Assembly: GCF_900167565.1 (NCBI RefSeq)
Contig: NZ_FUZV01000001.1
Coordinates: 930,001-994,000, forward strand
Origin: Pseudoxanthomonas indica
Lineage (GTDB): Bacteria; Pseudomonadota; Gammaproteobacteria; Xanthomonadales; Xanthomonadaceae
Direction of reading: 5' to 3'
DNA: 64,000 nt
The position numbers and the translations under genes are program-made. The stretch's first letter is position 1, and each line of letters opens with the position of its first letter. The notes below the pieces were generated by a model. That model did no database searches. It had not been told where the DNA came from and saw nothing but the letters and a program-made list of their open reading frames with translations. Positions 1 through 9,743 of this stretch are shown piece by piece.

Positions 1-1560
1 CTGGACGTGGTGGTACCGGTCGGACCCGGACGCGAGTCGCCCGCAGAGGATGGAAGCCCGGTCCTGGCCGTGGTGGCCGGTGATCTGGAATTGACCCGGC
101 ACGATGGTCACCGCATCGTCGTCGAGCGTTCGCTATCGCCACTGTATGACCGCGCCGAAACCGCCATCGGTTCGGTGATGGTGCTGCGCGACATCACCGA
201 GGCGCGCGTGCTGAGCGCGCGCATGGCCTATCTGGCCCATCACGACTCGCTGACCGCCCTGCCCAATCGCCTGCAGTTGAACGAAACGCTGGCGCAGCTG
301 ATCGCCAAGGCCACTCACCTCGGCACCGGGGTGGCGGTGTTGTTCATCGATCTGGACCTGTTCAAGCACGTCAACGACGCCCTCGGCCATCACATTGGCG
401 ATCAGCTGTTGCAGCAGGTTGCGCGTCGAATCCAGCGCAACATCGGCAACTTGGGCAGTGTTTACCGCACGGGCGGCGATGAGTTCGTGGTGCTGCTGGA
501 CAACGTGGTCACCCGTGCCAGCGTGGCGCAAGTGGCCGAGCGCCTGCTGGCGATAGCGGGTACGCCCTACCCGGTCGCTTCGCACGAGTTGCATCAGGCT
601 TTCAGCATCGGCGTGAGCCTGTTTCCGGAAGACGGTTACGACGCCTCGACCCTGATGATGCGCGCCGATGCCGCCATGTACCTGGCCAAACGCAACGGTC
701 GAAATGCATTCCGCTTCTACACCCACGAACTGGCCTCCAGCGTGGATGCACGCATCGAGCTGGAAAGCGCCCTGCGCCGCAGTCTGCGCAATGGCGATCT
801 GACCCTGTTCTATCAGCCGCAGATCGACCGCAGCACCGGCAACGTGGTGGGCGTGGAAGGACTCGTGCGCTGGCGGCGTGGCGAGCGCCTGATGTTGCCG
901 GGTGAGTTCCTGCCGATCGCCGAGGAAACCAACTTGATCGTGGATATCGATCAGTGGGCCATTCGCGAGGCATGTCGTCAGAGTCGGCAGTGGCAGCATG
1001 CAGGCTTGCCGCCGATCCGGGTATCGGTCAACGTGGCAGCCGCCAATTTCGACACCGATTCACTGGTGGAAACGGTGACGGCTGCCTTGCACGAAAGTGG
1101 CCTGCCGCCCGATTTGCTCGAGCTCGAAGTGACCGAAACCACCCTGATGCGCGATGTGCAGCGCACCGATCGCATCCTGCGTGCGCTCAAGAACCTGGGC
1201 GTGCGAATCGCCATCGACGATTTCGGCACTGGCTTCTCCAGCCTGAGCTACCTGGGCAACTACGGCTTCAATGTGCTCAAGATTGACCAGTCGTTCGTGC
1301 GCGATGTGACGGAACCCAACCAGGGCGCGATCACCCGTGCCATCATCAGCCTGGCCGCGCAGCTGCAGTGCCGCACCGTCGCCGAGGGTGTCGAATCGGA
1401 AGCGCAGCTGGCGTGGCTGGTGGCCAATGGCTGCGACGAGTTGCAGGGCAACTTTTTCAGTACCCCGATGCCTGCCAGCGACTTTGCCGAGATGATGGCC
1501 AAGCAACCGCATTGGCCGATGCCGGAGCCGCCTCGCGGCATGCACATGCATTGGTCGTGA
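1..1560 (+). CDS. PAS/GGDEF/EAL cyclic-di-GMP signalling protein, 5' partial
   Basis: The frame is open from base 1, so the N terminus lies outside the window; 519 residues are visible. In order there is the end of a PAS/PAC sensor domain (about residues 20-70), a GGDEF domain with an intact GGDEF signature at about residue 160, and an EAL domain. The EAL signature reads EGLVR, which still fits the ExLxR pattern. The other metal and catalytic motifs (LEVTETTL, DDFGTG, LKIDQSFV, AEGVES) are present, so phosphodiesterase activity is likely. The residues where an RxxD inhibitory site would sit, before GGDEF, do not match it, so product inhibition of any cyclase activity is unlikely. Membrane segments, if any, are upstream of the window. 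It is convergent with the DAHP synthase gene. Confidence 0.93.
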   Translation: MDVVVPVGPGRESPAEDGSPVLAVVAGDLELTRHDGHRIVVERSLSPLYDRAETAIGSVMVLRDITEARVLSARMAYLAHHDSLTALPNRLQLNETLAQLIAKATHLGTGVAVLFIDLDLFKHVNDALGHHIGDQLLQQVARRIQRNIGNLGSVYRTGGDEFVVLLDNVVTRASVAQVAERLLAIAGTPYPVASHELHQAFSIGVSLFPEDGYDASTLMMRADAAMYLAKRNGRNAFRFYTHELASSVDARIELESALRRSLRNGDLTLFYQPQIDRSTGNVVGVEGLVRWRRGERLMLPGEFLPIAEETNLIVDIDQWAIREACRQSRQWQHAGLPPIRVSVNVAAANFDTDSLVETVTAALHESGLPPDLLELEVTETTLMRDVQRTDRILRALKNLGVRIAIDDFGTGFSSLSYLGNYGFNVLKIDQSFVRDVTEPNQGAITRAIISLAAQLQCRTVAEGVESEAQLAWLVANGCDELQGNFFSTPMPASDFAEMMAKQPHWPMPEPPRGMHMHWS

Positions 1561-1603
1561 GCGGGCGTCTGCATCGCCCGTCCGCGCCCATCGCCCGCCC
1601 GCA

Positions 1604-2992
1604 TCAACTCAGCGCGGGCGGACTGACCTGGTTCTGCTTGCGCACAATCGACATCGCGATTTCCAGCGACTGCTCGTAGTTCAGGCGCGGATCGACGGTG
1701 GAACGGTAGGCACGCTCGAGATCCGCGTCCGTCAGTTCACGTGCGCCGCCCGTGCACTCGGTGACATCTTCACCAGTTAGTTCCAGATGGACGCCACCGA
1801 GGCGGGTTCCGGCGGCGGCGTGCAGGTCGAACGAATGCTCGACTTCGCTGCGGACATTGTCGAAGCGGCGCGTCTTGAAGCCGTTCGCCGTGCTTTCGGT
1901 GTTGCCGTGCATAGGGTCGCAGACCCACAGCACACGCCGGCCATCGCGACGCATCGCCTCCAGCAACGGCGGCAGCTTTTCCGCGATATGCGCGGCGCCC
2001 ATGCGATGGATGAACGTCAAACGCCCGGGTTCGTCTTCCGGATTGAGGACGTCGACGAGTCGCAGCAGCTGATCCGCGCTGACCGAAGGACCAATCTTGA
2101 TGGCGATGGGATTGCGCACGCCGCGCAGGTACTCCACATGCGCGCCATCGATGGCCGCGGTGCGCATGCCAATCCACGGGTAGTGCGTGCTGAGATTGAA
2201 CCAGCCCCACTGCCGCGGCACCTCGCGGGTCAATGCCGCTTCGTAGGGCAGCAGCAAGGCTTCATGCGAGGTGTAGAAATCAATGCGGTTGAGGTTGTGC
2301 ACCTCCGAGCCGGACAGCGTCTCCATGAAGCGCACGGCGTCGCCGATCGAGCGCACCATGTCCTGGTATTCGGCGGCGAGCGGCGAGTAACCCACCCAGC
2401 TCAGGTTCCAGTACTCCGGATGATGCAGGTCGGCAAAACCACCATCAATCAGCGCACGTACGAAGTTCATCGTCATCGCCGATCGGGCGTGCGCCTTGAT
2501 CATGCGACGCGGATCCGGGATTCGGGCCTGCGCGGTGAATTCGGGCTGGTTGACCAGGTCACCGCGATAGCTGGGCAGCGTCACGCCGTCCCGCGTCTCG
2601 GTGTCAGTGGAGCGCGGCTTGGCGTACTGACCGGCAAACCGGCCGACGCGCACCACCGGCAGGCGTAGCCCGTGGACCAGCACCAGGCTCATCTGCAAAA
2701 GCACCTTGAGCCGGTTGGAAATCAGCCCGGACTCGCAATCCGAAAAACTCTCGGCGCAGTCGCCACCCTGCAGCAGGAAACGTTTGCCTTCCTGCGCCTC
2801 GGCCAATTGCTTCTTGAGCGCAAAAATTTCCCACGAGGTGACCAGAGGCGGCAACGAACGCAGCTCGGTCAACGCCGTATCCAGCGCATCCGAATCCGGA
2901 TACGTGGGCATTTGCAGAGCGGGTCGCTCGCGCCACGATTCCGGAGCCCAGTTGGCCGGCAGGCTCACTGCCTGCAGTTTGCGATCGCTCAT
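1604..2992 (-). CDS. Class II (plant-type) 3-deoxy-7-phosphoheptulonate synthase
   Basis: This enzyme condenses phosphoenolpyruvate with erythrose 4-phosphate in the first step of the shikimate pathway. The 462-residue length and the motifs GGDCAESF, RVGRFAGQYAKPRS and DPMHGNT are characteristic of the class II family, which is unrelated in sequence to E. coli AroF/G/H. It is monocistronic: the upstream neighbour dsbB ends 54 bases before its start, and the neighbour beyond its stop is convergent. The start ATG follows a GAGGAAG-like ribosome site. Allosteric specificity cannot be read from the sequence. Confidence 0.95.
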   Translation of the reverse strand: MSDRKLQAVSLPANWAPESWRERPALQMPTYPDSDALDTALTELRSLPPLVTSWEIFALKKQLAEAQEGKRFLLQGGDCAESFSDCESGLISNRLKVLLQMSLVLVHGLRLPVVRVGRFAGQYAKPRSTDTETRDGVTLPSYRGDLVNQPEFTAQARIPDPRRMIKAHARSAMTMNFVRALIDGGFADLHHPEYWNLSWVGYSPLAAEYQDMVRSIGDAVRFMETLSGSEVHNLNRIDFYTSHEALLLPYEAALTREVPRQWGWFNLSTHYPWIGMRTAAIDGAHVEYLRGVRNPIAIKIGPSVSADQLLRLVDVLNPEDEPGRLTFIHRMGAAHIAEKLPPLLEAMRRDGRRVLWVCDPMHGNTESTANGFKTRRFDNVRSEVEHSFDLHAAAGTRLGGVHLELTGEDVTECTGGARELTDADLERAYRSTVDPRLNYEQSLEIAMSIVRKQNQVSPPALS

Positions 2993-3046
2993 GGGGACTT
3001 CCTCTTGCGGAGCGTCATGGTGACAGAATGCTGCGCCGCGTCAAAC

Positions 3047-3562
3047 TCAGTAGTAACGCGACTTGCGCCGCTTGAACCCGGCGTACAAGGACCACACCGC
3101 GAAGACGACGAAGCAGGCCAGCGCCCAGCCCGGCATCGAGACGCCCAGAAAGGTCCAATCGACCTTGGCGCATTCGCCGGAGCCGGTGAGCACTTTGCGG
3201 ACCACGTCGCCCAACGGGAAGGCTTCCATCATGTAGCCCAGGTCGGGACCGCAGGCGGGCACCTGGTCCGGCGGCAGGCTCTGCAACCACACGTGGCGAC
3301 CGGCGATGGAGATGCCCAAACCTGCGGCAGCCAGGCCCAGCAAGCCGTAGAAGCCGCGCCCGCCCTTGCTCCCCGGCGCGTGCAGGCCCCCCACCAGGAA
3401 CACGATGCCGAGCAGCGCAAAGGCGCCACGCTGAAACGTACAGAGCGGGCAAGGTATCAGGCCCTGCACATGCTCCAGATACAGCGCATACGCCAGTAAA
3501 GCGACACAGGCCAGGAAACCCAGCAGGAACTGCGTGCGGAACGACCAACGGGAAGGATTCAT
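3047..3562 (-). CDS. dsbB: Disulfide bond formation protein B
   Basis: An inner-membrane quinone reductase that reoxidises DsbA. It has four hydrophobic segments, the first periplasmic loop carries CPLC (the CxxC pair), and the second carries two cysteines about 25 residues apart (in ACGPDLGY and SGECAKV), as expected for DsbB. The open frame extends 13 codons upstream, but starting at the Met of MNPSRWSF gives 171 residues, the normal family length, with a basic residue before the first membrane segment. The upstream extension runs toward the rplQ terminator and is unlikely to be translated. A strongly basic C-terminal tail (FKRRKSRYY) is cytoplasmic. Confidence 0.94.
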   Translation of the reverse strand: MNPSRWSFRTQFLLGFLACVALLAYALYLEHVQGLIPCPLCTFQRGAFALLGIVFLVGGLHAPGSKGGRGFYGLLGLAAAGLGISIAGRHVWLQSLPPDQVPACGPDLGYMMEAFPLGDVVRKVLTGSGECAKVDWTFLGVSMPGWALACFVVFAVWSLYAGFKRRKSRYY

Positions 3563-3610
3563 GGGATGGGGAAAGACGGAGTCAGCCCGCATTATCGCCA
3601 CGTGAAAGCA

Positions 3611-3642
3611 AAAAACAAAAACCCCGGCCTGGGCCGGGGTTT
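3611..3642 (-). terminator. Intrinsic terminator after rplQ
   Basis: A 9-bp G+C-rich inverted repeat (ACCCCGGCC / GGCCGGGGT) with a two-base centre is followed on the minus strand by TTTTTGTTTTTT. It lies 23 bases after the rplQ stop and ends the alpha operon, and so the whole ribosomal array, before dsbB. Confidence 0.9.
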
Positions 3643-3664
3643 CTGGGGACGCTTGAGCCGGCGA

Positions 3665-4036
3665 TTACTCGGCCGCTTCGGGGCGATCCATCAGCTCGAC
3701 GTAGGCCATCGGAGCGTTGTCGCCGGCGCGGAAGCCGCACTTCAGGATGCGCAGGTAACCGCCCGGACGGGACTGGTAACGCGGACCCAGCGTGGTGAAC
3801 AAGGTGCCGACGGCTTCCTTGTCACGCAGGCGGGAGAAAGCGAGGCGGCGATTGGCAACGCCGTCGACCTTGGCCAGGGTGATCAGCGGCTCGGCAACGC
3901 GGCGCAGTTCCTTGGCTTTCGGCAGGGTGGTACGGATCAGGCCGTGCTTGATCAGCGAGGCGGCCATGTTGCTGAACATCGCCTGGCGATGAGCGCTGGT
4001 GCGGCTGAACTTGCGGCCGGCTTTTTGGTGACGCAT
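3665..4036 (-). CDS. rplQ: 50S ribosomal protein L17
   Basis: L17 is a large-subunit protein near the exit-tunnel side of the 50S particle. The N terminus ([17 protein letters not shown]) is the family signature, and 123 residues is a normal length. It is the last gene of the alpha operon, as in E. coli. It is separated from rpoA by 211 bases, an unusually long gap for this pair, which contains a strong hairpin, and is followed by an intrinsic terminator. Confidence 0.98.
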   Translation of the reverse strand: MRHQKAGRKFSRTSAHRQAMFSNMAASLIKHGLIRTTLPKAKELRRVAEPLITLAKVDGVANRRLAFSRLRDKEAVGTLFTTLGPRYQSRPGGYLRILKCGFRAGDNAPMAYVELMDRPEAAE

Positions 4037-4200
4037 GGGTTGGATTCCTTATGAAATGTTGGAACTGCTGGATTTCGCTGTCGCCATCCTGGCGTTGAAA
4101 CTTGGACTGCGTTGGCCCTTGACCGGCATCCGTGGCCGGACTGTCCGCGAGTTTCAACTCGTCGGCACTGTGTTGCGGGTACTGCGTTTCTCTGAATCGA

Positions 4201-4224
4201 ACCCGCCTGCCGAAGCAGGCGGGT
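4201..4224 (-). other. Hairpin with UUCG-type loop in the rpoA-rplQ spacer
   Basis: A 10-bp perfect inverted repeat (ACCCGCCTGC / GCAGGCGGGT) has four loop bases. Read on the transcribed minus strand the loop is TTCG closed by C-G, an unusually stable tetraloop. It starts 24 bases after the rpoA stop. There is no U-tract, so it is more likely an RNA-processing or 3'-end-protecting structure, or a dispersed palindromic repeat, than a terminator. Confidence 0.6.
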
Positions 4225-4247
4225 CCTTTGACACTTTGACTTGGCTA

Positions 4248-5246
4248 TCAGCCGAGCATGCCGTGCGAGGCGACACCGGCCGGCGGCCAGTTCTCAAGCT
4301 TCATGCCCAGGGACAGACCGCGCTGCGCCAGGACTTCCTTGATCTCGGTCAGCGACTTCTTGCCGAGGTTCGGGGTCTTGAGCAGTTCCACTTCGGTCTT
4401 CTGGATCAGATCGCCGATGTAGTAGATGCTCTCGGCCTTGAGGCAGTTGGCCGAACGCACGGTCAGTTCCAGATCGTCGATCGGACGCAGCAGGACCGGA
4501 TCCACGCCGCTGCTGGCGGGCTTGGCCGCGCCGCGATCACGGTGGGTGAAGTCACCGAAGACCGACAGCTGGTCGCTGAGGATGTCGGCCGCAGTGCGGA
4601 CGGCTTCTTCAGCGTCGATGGTGCCGTTGGTTTCGATGTCCAGGACCAGCTTGTCCAGGTCGGTGCGCTGCTCGACGCGGGCGGCTTCCACCGCATACGC
4701 GACGCGACGGACCGGCGAGAACGAGGCGTCCAGCACCAGGCGACCAATGCTGCGGGTTTCCTCGTCCGGACGACGACGCGCGGCCGCCGGCTGGTAGCCG
4801 AAACCACGCTCGATCTTCAGGCGCATGTTGACCGCGGTGTCCTTGGTCAGATTGCAGATGACCAGGTCCGGGTTGAGGATTTCGACGTTGTGGTCGGTCT
4901 TGATGTCAGCGGCGGTCACCACGCCCGGGCCCTGCTTGCTCAGGGTCAGGGTGGACGAGTCGCCGGTGTGGATGCGGATGGCCACATCCTTGAGGTTCAG
5001 CAGGACTTCGAGCACGTCTTCCTGCAGACCTTCGATGGTGCTGTACTCGTGGAGCACGCCGTCGATCTCTACTTCGGTGATCGCGAAGCCCGGGATGGAC
5101 GAGAGCAGCACGCGGCGCAGCGCATTACCGAGCGTGTGGCCGTAACCACGCTCCAGCGGTTCAATGACCACTTTGGCGCGGTTTTCGGTCAGGCGCTCAA
5201 TCTGCGGGCCGCGCGGGCGCAGCACTTGCTGAGTAATTCCCGTCAT
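4248..5246 (-). CDS. rpoA: DNA-directed RNA polymerase subunit alpha
   Basis: RpoA scaffolds polymerase assembly through its N-terminal dimerisation domain (about residues 1-230) and contacts UP elements and activators through the C-terminal domain (about 250-320, with the [11 protein letters not shown] and [13 protein letters not shown] segments). The frame is open 12 codons further upstream, but the ATG at 5246 begins the conserved [13 protein letters not shown] and is preceded by GGAG at the right distance, giving the family-typical 332 residues. It lies between rpsD and rplQ in the alpha operon. Confidence 0.98.
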   Translation of the reverse strand: MTGITQQVLRPRGPQIERLTENRAKVVIEPLERGYGHTLGNALRRVLLSSIPGFAITEVEIDGVLHEYSTIEGLQEDVLEVLLNLKDVAIRIHTGDSSTLTLSKQGPGVVTAADIKTDHNVEILNPDLVICNLTKDTAVNMRLKIERGFGYQPAAARRRPDEETRSIGRLVLDASFSPVRRVAYAVEAARVEQRTDLDKLVLDIETNGTIDAEEAVRTAADILSDQLSVFGDFTHRDRGAAKPASSGVDPVLLRPIDDLELTVRSANCLKAESIYYIGDLIQKTEVELLKTPNLGKKSLTEIKEVLAQRGLSLGMKLENWPPAGVASHGMLG

Positions 5247-5300
5247 GTTGCTTTTTCTCCTGCAGACCCCCGACGGGGGCATCGGGGGTGCGTGAATGGA

Positions 5301-5927
5301 TTACTTCGAGTACAACTCGACGATCAGCGCTTCGTTGATGTCTGCAGGCAGGTCGGAACGTTCCGGCACGGCCTTGAAGACGCCGCTGAATTTCTTCGAG
5401 TCGACTTCGATCCAGGACGGGCTCAGATCCAGCTGCTCGGACAGGGTCAGCGACTCCTGCACACGCAGCTGCTTCTGGGCGCGCTCGGACAACGCAATCG
5501 CGTCACCGGCCTTGATCTGGTAGGACGGCAGATTCACCGGCTTGCCATTGACCAACACGCCACGGTGCGAAACCAGCTGGCGGGCAGCCGGACGCGTCAC
5601 CGCAAAACCCATGCGGTAGATGACGTTGTCCAGACGGGTTTCCAACAGCTGCAGCAGGTTCTCGCCGGTGTTGCCCTTCTTGGTCGAGGCCTTCTTGTAG
5701 TAGTTGCGGAACTGACGCTCCAGCAAGCCGTAGATACGCTTGACCTTCTGCTTTTCACGCAGCTGGGTGGCGTAATCCGACAGCTTGCCCTTGCGGGCAG
5801 CGCCGTGCTGGCCGGGCTTCTGCTCCAGCTTGCACTTGGAGTCCAGCGCACGGGCCGGGCTCTTGAGGGACAGGTCGGCGCCTTCACGGCGCGCGAGCTT
5901 ACAGGTGGGACCAATATAACGAGCCAT
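5301..5927 (-). CDS. rpsD: 30S ribosomal protein S4
   Basis: A primary 16S rRNA-binding protein of the 30S body. The N terminus [19 protein letters not shown] and an S4 RNA-binding domain at about residues 95-160 are clear, and 208 residues is typical. In E. coli S4 represses translation of the alpha operon through a pseudoknot at rpsM; no such pseudoknot was modelled here. The order rpsM-rpsK-rpsD-rpoA-rplQ is conserved. Confidence 0.98.
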   Translation of the reverse strand: MARYIGPTCKLARREGADLSLKSPARALDSKCKLEQKPGQHGAARKGKLSDYATQLREKQKVKRIYGLLERQFRNYYKKASTKKGNTGENLLQLLETRLDNVIYRMGFAVTRPAARQLVSHRGVLVNGKPVNLPSYQIKAGDAIALSERAQKQLRVQESLTLSEQLDLSPSWIEVDSKKFSGVFKAVPERSDLPADINEALIVELYSK

Positions 5928-5941
5928 CTCTCTTCAGCTCC

Positions 5942-6334
5942 TCAGACGCGACGCTTTTTCGGCGGACGACAGCCGTTATGCGGAATCGGCGTCACGTCGA
6001 TGATGTTGGTGATCTTGTAGCCGACGTTGTTCAACGAACGCACGGCCGATTCGCGGCCCGGACCCGGGCCTTTGATGCGGACTTCCAGCGACTTCACGCC
6101 GTAATCCAGAGCGGCACGGCCAGCCTTTTCGGCGGCAACCTGTGCAGCGAACGGAGTCGACTTGCGCGAACCGCGGAAACCGGCACCACCCGAGGTCGCC
6201 CAGGAAAGTGCATTGCCCTGGCGGTCGGTGATGGTGACGATGGTGTTGTTGAACGAAGCGTGGACGTGGGCAACGCCATCCGTGATGACGCGCTTGATCT
6301 TCTTCTTGACTTTGGTAGCAGCTGGCTTGGCCAT
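5942..6334 (-). CDS. rpsK: 30S ribosomal protein S11
   Basis: A 30S platform protein that contacts S7 near the E site. The 130-residue product has the signature [13 protein letters not shown] and the basic C terminus [11 protein letters not shown]. It starts 12 bases after the rpsM stop, so translation is probably coupled. Confidence 0.98.
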   Translation of the reverse strand: MAKPAATKVKKKIKRVITDGVAHVHASFNNTIVTITDRQGNALSWATSGGAGFRGSRKSTPFAAQVAAEKAGRAALDYGVKSLEVRIKGPGPGRESAVRSLNNVGYKITNIIDVTPIPHNGCRPPKKRRV

Positions 6335-6346
6335 GTGGTTCGCCCC

Positions 6347-6703
6347 TTACTTCTTGATGGCTTTGCGCGGACCCTTGCGGGTGCGGGCATTGGTACGGGT
6401 GCGCTGACCACGCAGCGGCAGGCCGCGACGGTGACGCAGACCGCGGTAGCAACCCAGGTCCATCAGGCGCTTGATCGCGATGCCGATTTCACGACGCAGG
6501 TCGCCTTCGACGACATACTTGCCGACTTCGGCACGCAGACGCTCGACATCAGGCTCCGACAGGTCGCGGATCTTGGTGGTCGAAACGACGCCAGCGGCTT
6601 CGCAGACCTTTTTGGAACGGGTACGGCCAATGCCGTAGATGCTTTGCAAACCGACCCAGACATGCTTCTGGGCAGGCAGGTTGACACCTGCAATACGCGC
6701 CAT
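6347..6703 (-). CDS. rpsM: 30S ribosomal protein S13
   Basis: A 30S head protein reaching toward the 50S subunit and the tRNAs. The frame stays open 86 codons further upstream, but the ATG at 6703 begins the conserved [14 protein letters not shown] and gives the standard 118 residues, ending in the basic tail that contacts tRNA ([14 protein letters not shown]). It is the first gene of the alpha unit, and the 350-base spacer before it may carry its own promoter. Confidence 0.98.
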   Translation of the reverse strand: MARIAGVNLPAQKHVWVGLQSIYGIGRTRSKKVCEAAGVVSTTKIRDLSEPDVERLRAEVGKYVVEGDLRREIGIAIKRLMDLGCYRGLRHRRGLPLRGQRTRTNARTRKGPRKAIKK

Positions 6704-7053
6704 GACGCGGTCTCCAACTGTGTTTGATGGTCCGGCAAGCCCCCTCCCCCTACGGGGAACGGGCAGACGGACAGAGTGAACTGGAAATTTTAGCAAAGAT
6801 CTCGGGTTACTGGGAAGCCCGTGCCAGTCCGGGGACTGACACGAAGCCCGGCATAGGGAGTGTGCCCATGCTCCGGCGCCGGAAGCCGTCTGGTGCCAAC
6901 CCCGGGTTACCCCGGTGCCGACCCCGCCCGCGCTACTCTGGCGCAGGACAAACCGCTTCACACCTGTGCGCGAGATCGCCGCCCAGGCCGCCCTTTCTGG
7001 TAGTCCGGCCCTTCAGGCCGGGGGCGCGGGAAAGGTCCGCGCCAGGTCATGCA
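6704..7053 (-). promoter_or_regulatory. 350-base secY-rpsM spacer with possible alpha-operon promoter; no rpmJ
   Basis: This gap holds no recognisable gene. In E. coli rpmJ (L36) lies between secY and rpsM, but no L36-like reading frame is visible here. A weak sigma70-like pair is present on the minus strand: TTCCCA (6811-6816), an 18-base spacer and TAAAAT (6787-6792), about 80 bases upstream of rpsM. Several short G+C-rich inverted repeats, for example around 6829-6850, could form the alpha leader. The promoter call rests on sequence resemblance only. Confidence 0.4.
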
Positions 7054-8409
7054 TTATCCGCGCGAAAGGCCGCCGCGGGAACCGCCCTTCAGATTGGCCT
7101 TCTTCAACAGGCTCTCGTACTGATGGGACATCAGGTGGGCCTGGACCTGCGCAATGAAGTCCATCACCACCACGACCACGATCAACAGCGACGTGCCGCC
7201 GAAGTAGAACGAGGTGTTCATCTGGGTCCGCATCACCTCGGGCAGCAAGCACACCGCCACCAGGTAGAGCGAGCCAGCCGCCGTCAGACGGGTCAGTACG
7301 CCATCGACGTAGTCGGCGGTGGCCTTGCCCGGGCGGATGCCCGGAATCAGCGCGCCCGACTTCTTCAGGTTCTCGGCGGTTTCCTGCGAATTGAATACCA
7401 GCGCCGTGTAGAAGAACGCGAAGCCGATGATCATCGCAGCGAACACGATCATGTGCAGCGGTTCACCCGGCGCCAGCGCCTGCGAAATGCGCTGCAGCCA
7501 CGTGCTGGCGCCACTGCCCTGCCCCGACCACATGGCCAGGGTGGCCGGGAACGCCAGGATGCTCGAGGCAAAGATCGGCGGAATCACGCCCGCCATGTTG
7601 AGCTTCAGGGGCAGGAACGAGGTCTGGTTCATGTACGCACTGCGACCACCCTGGCGGCGCGCGTAATTCACGGTAATTCGTCGTTGCCCGCGTTCCACGA
7701 ACACCACGAAATAGGTGAAGCCCAGCACGACCAGGGTGATGATGATCAGCGCGATCGGGCTCAACGAGCCGCCCTGGAACGCCTTCAGCGTGCTCAATAC
7801 GGCGCCCGGCAAGCCGGCCACGATACCAGCGAAGATGATCATCGAAACGCCATTGCCGACGCCCCGCTCGGTCACCTGCTCGCCCAGCCACATCAGGAAG
7901 ATGGTGCCCGCCGTCAGCGCAACCACGGCCGTGAGCACGAAGCCCATGCCCGGTGCGTAAACCACCGGCGAACCATCCGGCGCCATCTGGTTCTGCAGGC
8001 CGACCGCGATGCTGCCGCCCTGCACGACCGCCAGCAACACCGCGCCAATGCGCGAGTACTGGGTGATCTTGCGGCGACCGGACTCGCCTTCCTTCTGCAT
8101 CGCCTTCAGGCTCGGGAAGATGTGCACGCCCAGCTGCATGACGATGGAGGCCGAGATATACGGCATCACGTTCAGCGCGAACAGGCTGAAACGGTGCAGC
8201 GCGCCACCGGAGAACATGTTGAACATGTCCACGATGCCGCCCTGGCTTTCCATCATCTTCAGCATCGCGTCCGGGTTGACGCCCGGCACCGGAATGAAAC
8301 AGCCAATCCGGTAGACGATCAGTGCACCCAGAACGAACAGCAGGCGCTGACGAAGTTCCGTGAACTTGCCTGCGCCTGCCAGTGCGGCAGCGGCATTCCC
8401 CTGCGCCAT
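7054..8409 (-). CDS. secY: Preprotein translocase channel subunit SecY
   Basis: The main channel subunit of the Sec translocon in the inner membrane. The 451-residue protein has about ten hydrophobic segments, with the conserved [11 protein letters not shown] start of the first membrane region and the [12 protein letters not shown] loop before the later helices. As usual it is the distal gene of the spc operon, 6 bases after rplO. Its partner SecE is encoded in this window at about 34.7 kb; SecG is not. Confidence 0.97.
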   Translation of the reverse strand: MAQGNAAAALAGAGKFTELRQRLLFVLGALIVYRIGCFIPVPGVNPDAMLKMMESQGGIVDMFNMFSGGALHRFSLFALNVMPYISASIVMQLGVHIFPSLKAMQKEGESGRRKITQYSRIGAVLLAVVQGGSIAVGLQNQMAPDGSPVVYAPGMGFVLTAVVALTAGTIFLMWLGEQVTERGVGNGVSMIIFAGIVAGLPGAVLSTLKAFQGGSLSPIALIIITLVVLGFTYFVVFVERGQRRITVNYARRQGGRSAYMNQTSFLPLKLNMAGVIPPIFASSILAFPATLAMWSGQGSGASTWLQRISQALAPGEPLHMIVFAAMIIGFAFFYTALVFNSQETAENLKKSGALIPGIRPGKATADYVDGVLTRLTAAGSLYLVAVCLLPEVMRTQMNTSFYFGGTSLLIVVVVVMDFIAQVQAHLMSHQYESLLKKANLKGGSRGGLSRG

Positions 8410-8415
8410 CCGTCG

Positions 8416-8853
8416 TTACTCCTGGACGCTGCCGCCAGCAGCTTCGATGGCAGCCTTGGCACCCGCGGTAGCGAGCACGCCCTTGAGCACGAACTTCTTG
8501 GTCAGCTCGCCCTTGACGACGATCTTCGCGCGCTTGGCGGTGCTGGGAACCAGCTTGGCCGCACGCAGCACTGCGAAGTCGATTTCACCGGCTTCCAGCT
8601 TGTCCAGCTGGTAGGACAGCACTTCAGCGGTGTCGCCCTTCAGCTTCGAACGGAAGCCGACCTTGGGCAGGCGCTTGATCAAAGGCATCTGGCCGCCTTC
8701 GAACTTCGCCTTGATCTTGCCCTTGCCCGAACGGGCGAAGGAGCCCTTGTGACCGCGACCCGCGGTCTTGCCCAGGCCGGAACCGATACCGCGACCAACA
8801 CGGGTGCGTTCGGTACGGGCGCCGTCAGCGGGCTTCAAAGAATTCAGACGCAT
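8416..8853 (-). CDS. rplO: 50S ribosomal protein L15
   Basis: A late-assembly 50S protein. The 145-residue product begins [20 protein letters not shown], followed by the Gly/Lys/Arg-rich extended segment with [10 protein letters not shown] that threads through 23S rRNA. It sits between rpmD and secY in the standard order, 5 bases after rpmD. Confidence 0.98.
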   Translation of the reverse strand: MRLNSLKPADGARTERTRVGRGIGSGLGKTAGRGHKGSFARSGKGKIKAKFEGGQMPLIKRLPKVGFRSKLKGDTAEVLSYQLDKLEAGEIDFAVLRAAKLVPSTAKRAKIVVKGELTKKFVLKGVLATAGAKAAIEAAGGSVQE

Positions 8854-8858
8854 GTTGA

Positions 8859-9050
8859 TTACTCCTCGACCTTGACGAGGTAGTGAACCTTGGCAATCAG
8901 GCCGCGCACTTGCGGGCTGTCCTTGAGTTCACGCACATCGTTGAGTTTGTTCAGGCCCAGCGCCTTCACCGACAGGCGGTGACGGGACTGGGAGCCACGC
9001 AGGCCACGCACCAGGCGGACCTTGACGGTCTTGTTGGACTCATTAGCCAT
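8859..9050 (-). CDS. rpmD: 50S ribosomal protein L30
   Basis: A small 50S protein of 63 residues. The frame extends 13 codons upstream, but [16 protein letters not shown] at 9050 is the normal start. That start lies inside the end of rpsE: the sequence ATGGCTAA contains both the rpmD start and the rpsE stop, an 8-base overlap that implies tight translational coupling. Confidence 0.97.
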   Translation of the reverse strand: MANESNKTVKVRLVRGLRGSQSRHRLSVKALGLNKLNDVRELKDSPQVRGLIAKVHYLVKVEE

Positions 9051-9585
9051 TGAGGAGTTCCTCCACCTTCTTGCCGCGCTTGGCCGCAATGCGGGTCGGC
9101 GACTGCATGTCGGTCAGACCACGCAGGGTAGCGCGAACCAGGTTGATCGGGTTGCGCGAACCGACGGCCTTGGCCAGCACGTTCTTGACGCCCACGGCTT
9201 CCAGCACGGCACGCATGGCGCCGCCGGCGATGACGCCGGTACCTTCCGAGGCAGGCTGCATGTAAACACGTGCTGCGCCGTGACCGGCCTTCACCGGGTG
9301 CCACAAGGTGCCGTTGTTCAGTTCGACAGTGGACATGCTCTTGCGGGCGTATTCCATCGACTTCTGGATGGCAACCGGCACTTCACGCGCCTTGCCGTAG
9401 CCGAAGCCAATGCGGCCAGCGCCGTCACCGACCACCGTCAAAGCGGTGAAGGTGAACTGGCGACCGCCCTTGACGGTCTTGCTGACGCGGTTGACCGCGA
9501 CCAGCTTTTCAATCATGCCGTCGTCGACTTTCTCTTCGCGGTTGCGGTCGCGATCGCGGCCCCGCGGTTCACGTTGTTCTGCCAT
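9043..9585 (-). CDS. rpsE: 30S ribosomal protein S5
   Basis: S5 lies near the mRNA entry site and helps decoding fidelity; mutations in its N-terminal loop give spectinomycin resistance. The frame extends 14 codons upstream, but [13 protein letters not shown] at 9585 gives a typical 180 residues. The double-stranded-RNA-binding-like N-terminal domain ([14 protein letters not shown]) and the [11 protein letters not shown] segment are conserved. About 158 bases separate it from rplR, longer than usual inside spc. Confidence 0.97.
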   Translation of the reverse strand: MAEQREPRGRDRDRNREEKVDDGMIEKLVAVNRVSKTVKGGRQFTFTALTVVGDGAGRIGFGYGKAREVPVAIQKSMEYARKSMSTVELNNGTLWHPVKAGHGAARVYMQPASEGTGVIAGGAMRAVLEAVGVKNVLAKAVGSRNPINLVRATLRGLTDMQSPTRIAAKRGKKVEELLNG

Positions 9586-9743
9586 TTCGATAAATCCTTG
9601 GTTGATGGGAATTTGTGGCTTCGCCACTTATGGTTGTGGAGTACTTCGGTGTTCCGCATCAGCATGCAAAAGATGCTGGACGTCCGGCGCATCACCGCGC
9701 CGGCGGAAAGACGCCGCCAGGCCTGAGCCCGGCGGCGCGTGAA

